Origin: Candidatus Moranbacteria bacterium RIFCSPLOWO2_12_FULL_48_12
Lineage (GTDB): Bacteria; Patescibacteriota; Minisyncoccia; Moranbacterales; UBA1568
DNA length: 20,284 nt
Assembly: GCA_001784735.1 (NCBI GenBank)
Contig: MFSB01000036.1
Location: 1 to 20,284, forward strand
Direction: 5' to 3'
The notes under the pieces are model-generated. The model made no database searches. It was not told the origin of the DNA and saw nothing but the letters and a program-made list of their open reading frames with translations. Position numbers and translations under genes: made by a program. Positions 14,225 to 20,284 of the stretch are shown here, in pieces. Each line of letters begins with the position of its first letter. Position 1 is the first letter of the stretch.

Positions 14225-16207
14225 ATGAAGCTATTGGATTATCTGGAAAAGAAAAAGTTAGAAATAGAAGAGCGGTACTTTATCCGGGAACTTCAGGCTT
14301 TTTACCTATGGGCGACACAGAGGCTTGCGGCGACTGGTGCGATCGTGTTTCTCTATTTGCCGGAACAGATAAAATATATTGTTTTATCTAAAAAACCAAA
14401 CAGTCGAAAAGGGTATAGCGCTCAGCATTGCAAAAGAAGCAATCAAACGCCGGTTTCTTTCATCGTGTGTGCCTCCGATGAATTTATCGATTGTCAGAAA
14501 GTCCTGGGCGGAAAAGAAAATGCTTCCCAAGATGATTGGCAGCCGATTTTCCGTTCCGCGCGCATAGAGATATGGGAAAACAAGAAGCGCTATGACGGGA
14601 GGCCGTTGCCGCTCCGTTTTGGGTTTTCCGATGAGGAAAAGCGGAACATGCTTTACTTTGTAAGAAAAACTATAGAGGAAACTTTGCAGGAGTCTAGTCC
14701 GCCATCATTGCCGGTGAATTTTTCCGAACGTTTTGATGAAAAGATCTCGCTTGATGTCGCGCTGTGGGTCAAGGGACACCTGCGTTCCTCGGTGATTGTG
14801 GGAAATCTGCCCCTTAATGAAGCGCTCAGGAGCGCCGCGAAAAAAGCGCCCTTTGACAGCCGTTTCAAACCGGTGAATGCAGATGATTTGAAACGGGCAC
14901 GTATTGAAATTACTATTATGCATTCACTGCGCATGCCGCTTTCATTATTTGAAAAAAAAGTGAATGAAATAGATGTTACGAAAGGATACCGGCTTGTTTT
15001 TTGGAAAAATGTCGGGTGGTACCTGCCAGAAACTTTCAACTGTTCCCGTTTTGGGAATTTGCGGGAATTCTTAGAACGCCTGGCGTATGAAAAAGCAAAG
15101 ATCCCCGCCAGATGTTTTGGATCAGCGAGAGCGGAACTTTTCGAAGTGGATGATTTCATCGAGTCTCTCGATACGTCTTCGGTCTTGTCTCTCGTTGGTC
15201 CTGTAGCGCAAGAAACGGCTGATCAGGGGACGGATTTTGACAAGCGGTTCATGGCCGATTTGGAAAATTGCATGCGGCTTTCTCTCGCCCATCTCGTGTC
15301 TATCCAGGAAAAAGACGGGAATATCTCGCCCCAAATTAATCCGCTTACCGGCCAAGAAAAACAAATCGACTGGGTGCGCTTGCCACTCGCGGCCGGAACA
15401 CTAATACTAGGCGGTCAGGCGATTGGTATGCCGACTGCTATCGTAGCGGGAGAAAAAGCGCTGGAATATCTCCGCCATCATTTTGCAAGGCACCCATCCA
15501 TTCCTTTGCCTGCAAAACTGCTCGGCCTCGCATATTATGCCAAGACTCTCTTGATCAGCGGGAAAAAAGAAGAAGCCAATGAGGCGGCAGGGGATATTTA
15601 TCGGCATGTTGATAAGCTTGATTACGAGCCTATTGCGTATCTCCAGATGGCCTCCCTGTTTCTTTCTTTCGGAAAGGAGGCAGAAAAATTTTGGCACAAA
15701 GGCGAAGCGATGCTCTCTTTTACTCTGCGGGATTATGAAAACAAACTGAAAAAAAGCGAAAAATTCTCACTGGCTTTTTTCCCCGAGGCGCTCAATGGTC
15801 TGCTCAGGCTCTCTGCTGCCACCCAAAAAGATGAGTGGCGAGACAAGGCTTGCAGGATGGCCCAGTGGCTGACAAAACAGCAGCTCTCTGATGGCAGTTT
15901 TGCCAGCGTGCCTGGCGGTTCTTTCGCTTATACCCGCGGGACAGGCAAGATTTTTGAGGTTTTGTCGCTTCTGCCGGAAGAAAATAAAGAAGCCATCTGC
16001 CGCGCTTTCGGATGGCTCAGGATGATGCAATACGGCGAGGAGAATACGTACTTTGTGCCGGAAGAAAGGAAGCTGAGAGTAAGCGGCGGCTTTCGGCATG
16101 ACGCGCTCAATCAAGAAGTGTGGAGCGATGCCTCGTCCCATGTGCTTATTGGCGGCGCGCGATTGCTCCACTGGCTCAAGACAGACGATGAAAATATGGT
16201 TTTTTAG
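14225..16207 (+). CDS. AMMECR1-like domain fused to an alpha/alpha-toroid domain
   Basis: 660 aa from ATG 14225, preceded by AAAAGGA 8 bp upstream; the longer reading from 14054 overlaps the divergent TPR fragment. Residues 1-125 are unrecognised. Residues about 130-310 match the AMMECR1 family: FSDEEKRNMLYFVRKTIEETL (cf. the opening helix), KGHLRSSVIVGNLPLNEAL, AAKKAPFDSRFKPVNADDL (cf. DPRFxPVxxxEL), ARIEITIMHSL, GYRLVFWKNVGWYLPE and ELFEVDDF. The conserved LRGCIG is changed to LRSSVIVG (186-193). Residues about 343-655 are helical repeats with glycine turns (NCMRLSLAHLVSIQEKDG, AKLLGLAYYAKTLLISG, MAQWLTKQQLSDGSFASVPG, SSHVLIGGARLLHWL), like six-hairpin/terpene-cyclase-type toroids. AMMECR1 proteins have unknown activity. 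It ends 43 bp before YcaO, implying a joint role, perhaps as partner or modifying enzyme. The fusion itself is unusual. AMMECR1 call good, toroid call moderate. Confidence 0.75.
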   Translation: MKLLDYLEKKKLEIEERYFIRELQAFYLWATQRLAATGAIVFLYLPEQIKYIVLSKKPNSRKGYSAQHCKRSNQTPVSFIVCASDEFIDCQKVLGGKENASQDDWQPIFRSARIEIWENKKRYDGRPLPLRFGFSDEEKRNMLYFVRKTIEETLQESSPPSLPVNFSERFDEKISLDVALWVKGHLRSSVIVGNLPLNEALRSAAKKAPFDSRFKPVNADDLKRARIEITIMHSLRMPLSLFEKKVNEIDVTKGYRLVFWKNVGWYLPETFNCSRFGNLREFLERLAYEKAKIPARCFGSARAELFEVDDFIESLDTSSVLSLVGPVAQETADQGTDFDKRFMADLENCMRLSLAHLVSIQEKDGNISPQINPLTGQEKQIDWVRLPLAAGTLILGGQAIGMPTAIVAGEKALEYLRHHFARHPSIPLPAKLLGLAYYAKTLLISGKKEEANEAAGDIYRHVDKLDYEPIAYLQMASLFLSFGKEAEKFWHKGEAMLSFTLRDYENKLKKSEKFSLAFFPEALNGLLRLSAATQKDEWRDKACRMAQWLTKQQLSDGSFASVPGGSFAYTRGTGKIFEVLSLLPEENKEAICRAFGWLRMMQYGEENTYFVPEERKLRVSGGFRHDALNQEVWSDASSHVLIGGARLLHWLKTDDENMVF

Positions 16208-16224
16208 CGTCAATGGGTTTATCG

Positions 16225-16233
16225 TGGTATCAT
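16225..16233 (+). promoter_or_regulatory. Possible extended -10 element before the YcaO gene
   Basis: TGGTATCAT, 17 bp before ATG 16251; no convincing -35. Start would fall near 16240. The gene may also be read from the upstream transcript. Confidence 0.35.
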
Positions 16234-16250
16234 TATCAAATCCTAAAAAA

Positions 16251-17801
16251 ATGACTATGGAAAGCAATGCGAAAATAAAAGGAGATTCTGATTTCGCTCA
16301 CCAGTATATGCCTGAGGAAAACTACTCTCTGATGAGCGAAAAGGACTATCTTAAAGATCTTCTCTGGAAACAGCCCGGGGATTATCGTCTGCCGCTGCCT
16401 CTTATTGATAAAGTCCATCTGCGGATGCTGGAAATTTTTCGGGAGCAGAAAGACAAAGATAAAGCGGATAGATATATTCCTTTGGCGGGACAGGGAAGTT
16501 TGTCCCCGTATTGGAAAGTTATTTTGGAGTATTTATATCGTGCCGGCGTTCTACAGACCCCAAATCTTTATTATGGGAGGATATTTCATGATGAACCGAA
16601 GATCTATACTCTTCGTCTAATGATTCAATTATCGGATGGAATCCTCCATAAGCCGCGGGTTTGTGGTCGAGGTGTTTCATATGATTTTAACGAAGCTGTA
16701 TCCAAGGTGATTGGAGAGCTTTTGGAGCGCTATCCTTTGATATTTCATAAGAAGAGCAGTGTAAAAACAGCCTCTGTCGCTGAGCTCAGAAAAAAGAAGG
16801 CACATTTTTTGGATCCATTCAGTGTGGATAATTTTTCTCCTGAACAAAAAAAACATGACCCGCGTATGAATTTTACTGAACAAAGTCGCTTCCGCTGGGT
16901 CGAAGGATTCTCACTGACGAAGAAACGCCAAGCCCTTATCCCGGCTCAGATGGTTTACTGGAGCTACCCTTTCGATGAAGAGGAGCCGATACTGCAATCT
17001 CCCATCACCAACGGTGCGGCCGGTATGTTCACGAGAGAAGGGGCGATACTTTCAGGTCTATATGAACTTATTCAGCGCGATACTTTTTTATTGTATTGGC
17101 TTTGTCAAGTCACGCCAGAGAAAATTAACATCCTACATTCCAAAAATCCAAAATTACAAAAGATAGCGTCTGACACGAAGCGTTATCATCTGGAAATGCA
17201 TATTCTCGAACTTCACAATGATTTTGGAGTGCCGGTCATCATTGTTACACTGATCGACCGTAGTGATCGAGGACCGGCTGTCACTATGGGAGGCGGTTGC
17301 GGATCGCAAAGAGAGGAGTGCATCATGCGTGCCTATAGTGAAGCGCTCAATGTGCGCGGTTGGCTGAAAGAGGCTATGATTGATACTTTTCCAGAACTAC
17401 CAAAAACTTTTGAGCCATTTACGTTAAAAACGACACAAACAGAGCGAGTTTCCCATTGGGGAAACAAGCAAATGCTCAAACATATTGAATTTTTTATAAG
17501 CGGTAAAGAGCATCCGTTACCGGAAAAATCATACGACACCCAGTCGGTGCAAGCGGGACTCTCTCTTTTGGTGGAAAAATTTAAAGAGAAAGGATCGGCG
17601 TATGAAATTTTCTTCTATGAGGCCAAACATAAAGTATTGAGCGACCTGGGCTATTATTACGTAAGCGTTTCCGTACCGGCGCTTCTCCCGCTGTATATGA
17701 ATGAAAAATTTGCTCCGGTGGGGGCGCAGAGATTGCGCGATTTTTTCACTCAATTCGGAAATGGCGATGGATATAATCCTATCCCACACCCATTCCCCTA
17801 A
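16251..17801 (+). CDS. YcaO-domain cyclodehydratase (azoline-forming, D-protein type)
   Basis: 516 aa from ATG 16251 (ATG 16257 also possible); longer readings run through the upstream gene in another frame. ATP-binding YcaO signatures in order: GRGVSYDFNEAVSKVIGELLER (139-160), NGAAGMFTREGAILSGLYEL (254-273) with IQRD where most members have IERD, and GGGCGSQREECIMRAYSEAL (347-366). The C-terminus is PIPHPFP, the PxPxP end that in TOMM (thiazole/oxazole-modified) cyclodehydratases reaches into the active site. The family uses ATP to cyclise Cys, Ser or Thr of a precursor peptide to azolines. Residues 1-135 are not recognised; they may help bind a partner. The usual E1-like/ThiF C-protein is absent, and an AMMECR1-toroid protein precedes it instead. 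SagB-type dehydrogenase follows after 44 bp. Family call very firm; azoline formation strongly supported by the tail and neighbour. Confidence 0.95.
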   Translation: MTMESNAKIKGDSDFAHQYMPEENYSLMSEKDYLKDLLWKQPGDYRLPLPLIDKVHLRMLEIFREQKDKDKADRYIPLAGQGSLSPYWKVILEYLYRAGVLQTPNLYYGRIFHDEPKIYTLRLMIQLSDGILHKPRVCGRGVSYDFNEAVSKVIGELLERYPLIFHKKSSVKTASVAELRKKKAHFLDPFSVDNFSPEQKKHDPRMNFTEQSRFRWVEGFSLTKKRQALIPAQMVYWSYPFDEEEPILQSPITNGAAGMFTREGAILSGLYELIQRDTFLLYWLCQVTPEKINILHSKNPKLQKIASDTKRYHLEMHILELHNDFGVPVIIVTLIDRSDRGPAVTMGGGCGSQREECIMRAYSEALNVRGWLKEAMIDTFPELPKTFEPFTLKTTQTERVSHWGNKQMLKHIEFFISGKEHPLPEKSYDTQSVQAGLSLLVEKFKEKGSAYEIFFYEAKHKVLSDLGYYYVSVSVPALLPLYMNEKFAPVGAQRLRDFFTQFGNGDGYNPIPHPFP

Positions 17802-17833
17802 AAGACAGCAATTTCCAAATAAGCGAATAACTC

Positions 17834-17839
17834 TATACT
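17834..17839 (+). promoter_or_regulatory. -10 box placing the SagB-type gene on a leaderless mRNA
   Basis: TATACT ends 6 nt before ATG 17846, so transcription from it would begin at the start codon. The -35 is weak. Confidence 0.4.
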
Positions 17840-17845
17840 AAAAAT

Positions 17846-18610
17846 ATGCTCGATACTATCGATCTCTCCAAATTATTTCATCGATCATCTAAGAATCATA
17901 CCAAGGGCCATCCACCTATTGCCAAAAATTCCGCTGAATGGCCTGCCAATTGGTGCACTATTGAATACAAGGAGTATCCGCGTTTTGAAAAAATAGCCTT
18001 ACCGAATGTACCGGAGTCACGTTTTATGCAAGCAGAGCTAGCGGCTGTTGTGAATGAGCGTCATTCCAGTCATTCTTTTACAGGCGAATCTCTCGCCCTC
18101 TCTCAATTGTCTACATTGCTGAAGTATTCTTGCGGCATTGTCCGTTCGGAAGATGGCGCCAAGGTTCATAGAGCCCAGCCTTCCGGCGGGGGGAGGTATC
18201 CTCTGGAGGTCTACCCCGTAGTTCTTGCAGGGAACATGGATGTGCCGGAGGGGGTATATCATTATAATGTGCGGAGACACGCCCTAGAAGTACTCTGGCA
18301 AAGGAAGTTTTCAGAGTCGGGCCTGCTTTCTTTTTTTACATATGAATGGGTCAGGAAAGCCTCTGTCGCCATTATCATCACAGCTGTTTTTGATCGCAGC
18401 CAGAGGAAATATGGTGAACGTGGCTATCGATATATATTGCTTGAAGCGGGCCATATCGGACAGAACATCCATCTAGTTTCACAGGCTCTCAGCCTTGGTA
18501 GTTGTGCCCTTGGAGGTACGCACGATAAAGAGCTCGAAGTATTATTGGATATTGACGGGACAACGGAATCCATTGTTTATGGACTTATCGTCGGACAATG
18601 TTCAACCTGA
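17846..18610 (+). CDS. SagB-type FMN dehydrogenase (azoline oxidase)
   Basis: 254 aa. Nitroreductase-fold signatures of the SagB/ThcOx branch: ERHSSHSF (71-78, cf. RRSxRxF), LSQLSTLLKYSCGI (85-98), the FMN-site QPSGGGRYPLEVY (111-123), GVYHYNVRRHALE (136-148), YGERGYRYILLEAGHIGQN (189-207) and LGSCALGG (217-224). The first ~60 residues (SKLFHRSSKNHTKGHPP) resemble the N-terminal extension of SagB proteins. The family oxidises azolines made by the YcaO complex to aromatic thiazoles/oxazoles. It follows YcaO after 44 bp and precedes candidate precursor 2 by 116 bp. No Shine-Dalgarno is visible; a -10 box immediately upstream suggests leaderless expression. Length normal, no missing motif. Confidence 0.93.
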   Translation: MLDTIDLSKLFHRSSKNHTKGHPPIAKNSAEWPANWCTIEYKEYPRFEKIALPNVPESRFMQAELAAVVNERHSSHSFTGESLALSQLSTLLKYSCGIVRSEDGAKVHRAQPSGGGRYPLEVYPVVLAGNMDVPEGVYHYNVRRHALEVLWQRKFSESGLLSFFTYEWVRKASVAIIITAVFDRSQRKYGERGYRYILLEAGHIGQNIHLVSQALSLGSCALGGTHDKELEVLLDIDGTTESIVYGLIVGQCST

Positions 18611-18647
18611 AATGAAAGAAGGGAGATGCCTTACTAATGAGCCGTTC

Positions 18648-18687
18648 TTGACAATTCCTTTTTTTCCTGTTCGTAACATGTTATAAT
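18648..18687 (+). promoter_or_regulatory. Extended -10 promoter of candidate precursor 2
   Basis: TGTTATAAT (18679-18687) is an extended -10 consensus; start near 18694, leader about 33 nt. A TTGACA lies at 18648-18653, 28 bp from the -10, mirroring the 29-bp spacing before precursor 1. Confidence 0.7.
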
Positions 18688-18726
18688 TTCTCCAAGGGGG
18701 TAGTTGTAAAGCATAAACTAAAAAGT

Positions 18727-18963
18727 ATGGTGAAAAAACCATTGAGAAATATTTTTTCAGTTTTTGGAGTGCTGTTTCTTTTTATCGTTTTGAGTATCAT
18801 CGGCCGTATTTTCTCTCAAAAAGGCACATCTTCTTTTCTCGGATTGTTCGGCAATGAAGATAATCTTGATGGGGCGATACCGCCGGCATCAGCCGATGTA
18901 GGAGGTGCTTGTGATGCCTCTGAAAGTTGTGATGCCTCTGAAGCTTCTGAAGGCGACAGCTGA
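18727..18963 (+). CDS. Candidate RiPP precursor peptide 2 with Cys/Ser tandem-repeat core
   Basis: 78 aa. MVKKPLRN, then one strongly hydrophobic helix (about 9-30, VFGVLFLFIVLSIIG), a polar/acidic linker (FGNEDNLDGAIPPASADVGG) and a C-terminal core GACDASESCDASEASEGDS holding two Cys and five Ser. CDASES/CDASEA is a tandem repeat, encoded by 16-nt exact direct repeats at 18909-18924 and 18927-18942. Gly-Ala/Glu-Ser before each Cys and the density of cyclisable residues fit an azole-bearing core next to YcaO and SagB. The gene has its own promoter (18679-18687) and intrinsic terminator (19011-19047), as expected for a highly made precursor. A hydrophobic leader is unusual for TOMM precursors and suggests membrane-associated maturation. 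Cleavage may occur near DVGG, by analogy with Gly-Gly sites (inference). An ordinary small membrane protein cannot be excluded. Confidence 0.78.
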   Translation: MVKKPLRNIFSVFGVLFLFIVLSIIGRIFSQKGTSSFLGLFGNEDNLDGAIPPASADVGGACDASESCDASEASEGDS

Positions 18964-19010
18964 AAAATGTACCAGGCACATAGTTACTACGGATACTAAC
19001 AGAATATGGT

Positions 19011-19047
19011 AAAAACATCTATTTTATATGTGATTAGATGTTTTTTT
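19011..19047 (+). terminator. Intrinsic terminator of candidate precursor 2
   Basis: Arms AAAAACATCTA (19011-19021) and TAGATGTTTTT (19035-19045) form an 11-bp stem over a 13-nt loop, with the T tract continuing to 19047. It isolates the precursor gene from the methyltransferase downstream. Confidence 0.85.
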
Positions 19048-19059
19048 ATAGAAAAATAG

Positions 19060-19065
19060 TATACT
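19060..19065 (+). promoter_or_regulatory. Possible -10 box for the methyltransferase gene
   Basis: TATACT 35 bp before ATG 19100 and just after the precursor terminator; no clear -35. Since the terminator precedes it, the gene needs its own promoter. Confidence 0.4.
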
Positions 19066-19099
19066 TAATGAGAGGCGTAGGGATTAAACTTCATCAAGA

Positions 19100-20050
19100 A
19101 TGGCCAAAGGAATACTCTCTAGGATAAACAGGTTTCTTTTGTTGACAGAGGAGCGGATGCTTGGAAAACTTTTACGCATTCAAAATTATTCTGGCGTATA
19201 CGATGAAGGCCACCATAAGCAGTATTGGAATAAGACTGCCGATTTTTGGGATGTCACGCCTATTCCTGTGCGCCCAAGCGGAAACACCGTCGAGATCTAC
19301 AGGCGCTTTTTTCAGAAAAATGCGAAAGGAGGCGGAGATCAGAAAATTTTGATTCTCGGGTCTACGCCGGAATTGCGCGATTTGCTGGCTGAGGAAACTT
19401 CCGCCAAAATATATGTAGCCGATTTTTCCGATCAGATGCCGCAGGCGATGCTCCGCTTTACCAAGCGTGTCGATCCGCAGAAAGAAGAGTGGGTCAAAGC
19501 CAATTGGCTCGATTTGCCGTTTCCGGAACAATTCTTCGATGTCATAGCGGGCGATCTGGTGTTACAGCAATTTCCGCCGGAGAAAGAAGCTATTTTTCTA
19601 GAAAAGGTGCGCGGTCTGCTGAAAGCAGACGGGGTGTTTATCAGTCGTTTTCAGTTCTTGGATAAAACATATTATAATGAAGGAAACTTGGCGGGCGTGA
19701 TACAAAAAACGTTTGACAGAACACTGGGTGATAGGCAAACAATCAACCTTTTGAAGTTACGCATTCTCTGGTCATGCGCTAATTCCAAGAAACGCCTGCT
19801 GAATCGCCGTATCGCAATAGAAAAACTTACCGAATACATCAAGGAAAGTAATCCGAATAATCCACACTTGAGAGAAGTGCTAAAGTTACTATTGTCCGAG
19901 AAGGATTCTCTGCGTAACTGGTCGCCGCCGGAAGAAAAAGAGCTTACTGAAATATTGTCGCAATGTTTTGCCATAAGCGATTTGAAGGTAGCCTCTGATC
20001 ACGAGGACGCCAGATATTTTCCTGTCGTTTTGTTGAATAAAGCGGCATGA
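19100..20050 (+). CDS. Class I SAM-dependent methyltransferase
   Basis: 316 aa. Rossmann-type motifs: motif I ILILGSTPELR (83-93), an acidic end of strand 2 in IYVADFSDQM (104-113, D108), NWLDLPFPEQFFDVIAGDLVLQQF (135-158; motif IV-like DVIAGD) and LLKADGVFISRF (173-184, strand 5). The LGSTPELR form of motif I marks a subgroup of uncharacterised methyltransferases. The N-terminal ~60 residues with HHKQYWNKTADFW and the helical C-terminal third (LLNRRIAIEKLTEYIKE...) probably shape the acceptor site. Placed right after the precursor gene in the YcaO/SagB locus, it may methylate the modified peptide, as N-terminal or Cys/Asp methyltransferases do in other TOMM systems; the target is inferred only from context. 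No terminator is seen after it, only the inverted-repeat pair at 20088-20166. Confidence 0.88.
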   Translation: MAKGILSRINRFLLLTEERMLGKLLRIQNYSGVYDEGHHKQYWNKTADFWDVTPIPVRPSGNTVEIYRRFFQKNAKGGGDQKILILGSTPELRDLLAEETSAKIYVADFSDQMPQAMLRFTKRVDPQKEEWVKANWLDLPFPEQFFDVIAGDLVLQQFPPEKEAIFLEKVRGLLKADGVFISRFQFLDKTYYNEGNLAGVIQKTFDRTLGDRQTINLLKLRILWSCANSKKRLLNRRIAIEKLTEYIKESNPNNPHLREVLKLLLSEKDSLRNWSPPEEKELTEILSQCFAISDLKVASDHEDARYFPVVLLNKAA

Positions 20051-20087
20051 TTTACTATAGTGAACACATTTAACATTGTCTCCGTTC

Positions 20088-20166
20088 TGTCATTCCGGGC
20101 TTGACCCGGAATCCAGTGTGTAAGCCAAAAGTATCAGTCTGGATTCCCGCTTTCGCGGGAATGACA
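20088..20166. repeat. Inverted pair of GTCATTCC...GGAATCCAG REP-like repeats
   Basis: Left unit 20088-20116 holds a stem TTCCGGG/CCCGGAA with a TTGA-like loop; right unit 20139-20166 holds ATTCCCGC/GCGGGAAT with loop TTTC. The units are inverted to each other (TGTCATTCC...GGAATCCAG against CTGGATTCC...GGAATGACA), so the whole 79 bp can form a cruciform. This class of dispersed repeat is common in many bacterial genomes. The region 20051-20284 has no gene; besides this pair it holds a TATAAT box and the partial palindrome at the edge. Confidence 0.85.
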
Positions 20167-20259
20167 AGTGGTAAAAGTTTTAGTGATAGAATGGCTTATT
20201 GTAAAGACAAAGGAGAGATTAATTTAATCTGTCATTTTTCATTTTGATCTCTCTTAGGG

Positions 20260-20265
20260 TATAAT
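20260..20265 (+). promoter_or_regulatory. -10 box near the window edge
   Basis: TATAAT with TTGATC 10 bp upstream (20244-20249); spacing is not standard. It points to a gene or element beyond the window. Confidence 0.3.
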
Positions 20266-20266
20266 T

Positions 20267-20284
20267 CCCCGCGGCTTGCCGCGG
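20267..20284 (+). repeat. CCGCGG-CTTG-CCGCGG palindrome cut by the window edge
   Basis: CCCCGCGGCTTGCCGCGG: a 6-bp perfect stem with CTTG loop that would extend if GG follows. It resembles the CCCCGC...CTTG...GCGGGG class of REP-like hairpins; only part is visible. Confidence 0.55.

Noticed and set aside
16098..16250. N-terminal extension of YcaO into the preceding gene
   Set aside because: Runs through the C-terminal codons of the upstream gene in another frame; the ATG pair at 16251/16257 fits better.
18727..18963. Lanthipeptide or sactipeptide interpretation of the Cys/Ser core
   Set aside because: No LanB/LanC/LanM or radical-SAM gene is visible; the adjacent YcaO and SagB favour azole formation. 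The toroid part of 14225-16207 is only loosely like LanC and I see no zinc-ligand Cys/His set.
7453..20050. UGA recoding as in Gracilibacteria
   Set aside because: TGA ends several genes exactly where the protein families should end (18610, 20050, 9460), so the standard bacterial code applies.

Overview
Probable source: a Candidate Phyla Radiation (Patescibacteria, Parcubacteria-like) genome fragment. This is an inference from a repeat-rich surface protein, an envelope protein combining Cys modules, Ig-like domains and a TSP1 module, an AAA/DUF4143 ATPase, few clear Shine-Dalgarno sequences, apparently leaderless starts and many REP-like palindromes. TGA is used as a normal stop (for example at 9460, 18610 and 20050), which argues against the recoded Gracilibacteria and Absconditabacteria. 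No rRNA, tRNA or ribosomal protein is present to fix the taxonomy.

Left part (1-6032): the 3' end of a huge FG-GAP beta-propeller surface protein; a REP-associated tyrosine transposase (RAYT) surrounded and internally interrupted by REP-like palindromes; and on the minus strand a probable two-gene unit for membrane-anchored envelope proteins (a small SHOCT-like protein, then a Cys-rich/Ig-like/TSP1 protein) ending at a bidirectional terminator. From 6140 to 7292 there is an inverted-repeat element and a solitary TctC/Bug-type solute-binding protein with a strong Shine-Dalgarno and its own terminator, which looks foreign.

Central and right part (7453-20050, plus strand): a RiPP-type biosynthetic locus. 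Its core is a YcaO cyclodehydratase ending in the PxPxP signature of azoline-forming enzymes (16251-17801), a SagB-type azoline dehydrogenase (17846-18610), a 78-aa candidate precursor whose C-terminus is a Cys/Ser-rich tandem repeat (18727-18963, with its own promoter and terminator), and a SAM methyltransferase (19100-20050). Directly upstream of YcaO is an unusual protein that appears to fuse an AMMECR1-like domain to an alpha/alpha-toroid domain (14225-16207). Further upstream are a second small membrane-leader peptide with a C-terminal Cys region (9550-9768), a membrane-anchored 572-aa protein of unknown family (9811-11529), and a tandem pair of PaaK-like adenylating proteins, the first lacking catalytic motifs (7453-9460). 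No ThiF/E1-like partner protein, transporter or protease is visible.

The locus is split by a minus-strand block (11574-14143): a TPR protein, an AAA/DUF4143 ATPase and a truncated second copy of the TPR gene. The two TPR copies share a 52-bp identical stretch and flank the ATPase. Four families of REP-like inverted repeats are scattered through the window.

Working model (inference): YcaO converts Cys/Ser in the precursor core(s) to azolines, SagB oxidises them to azoles, and the methyltransferase may decorate the product. The AMMECR1-toroid fusion stands where a partner/recognition protein would be expected. The hydrophobic N-termini of both candidate precursors would tether modification or export to the membrane.
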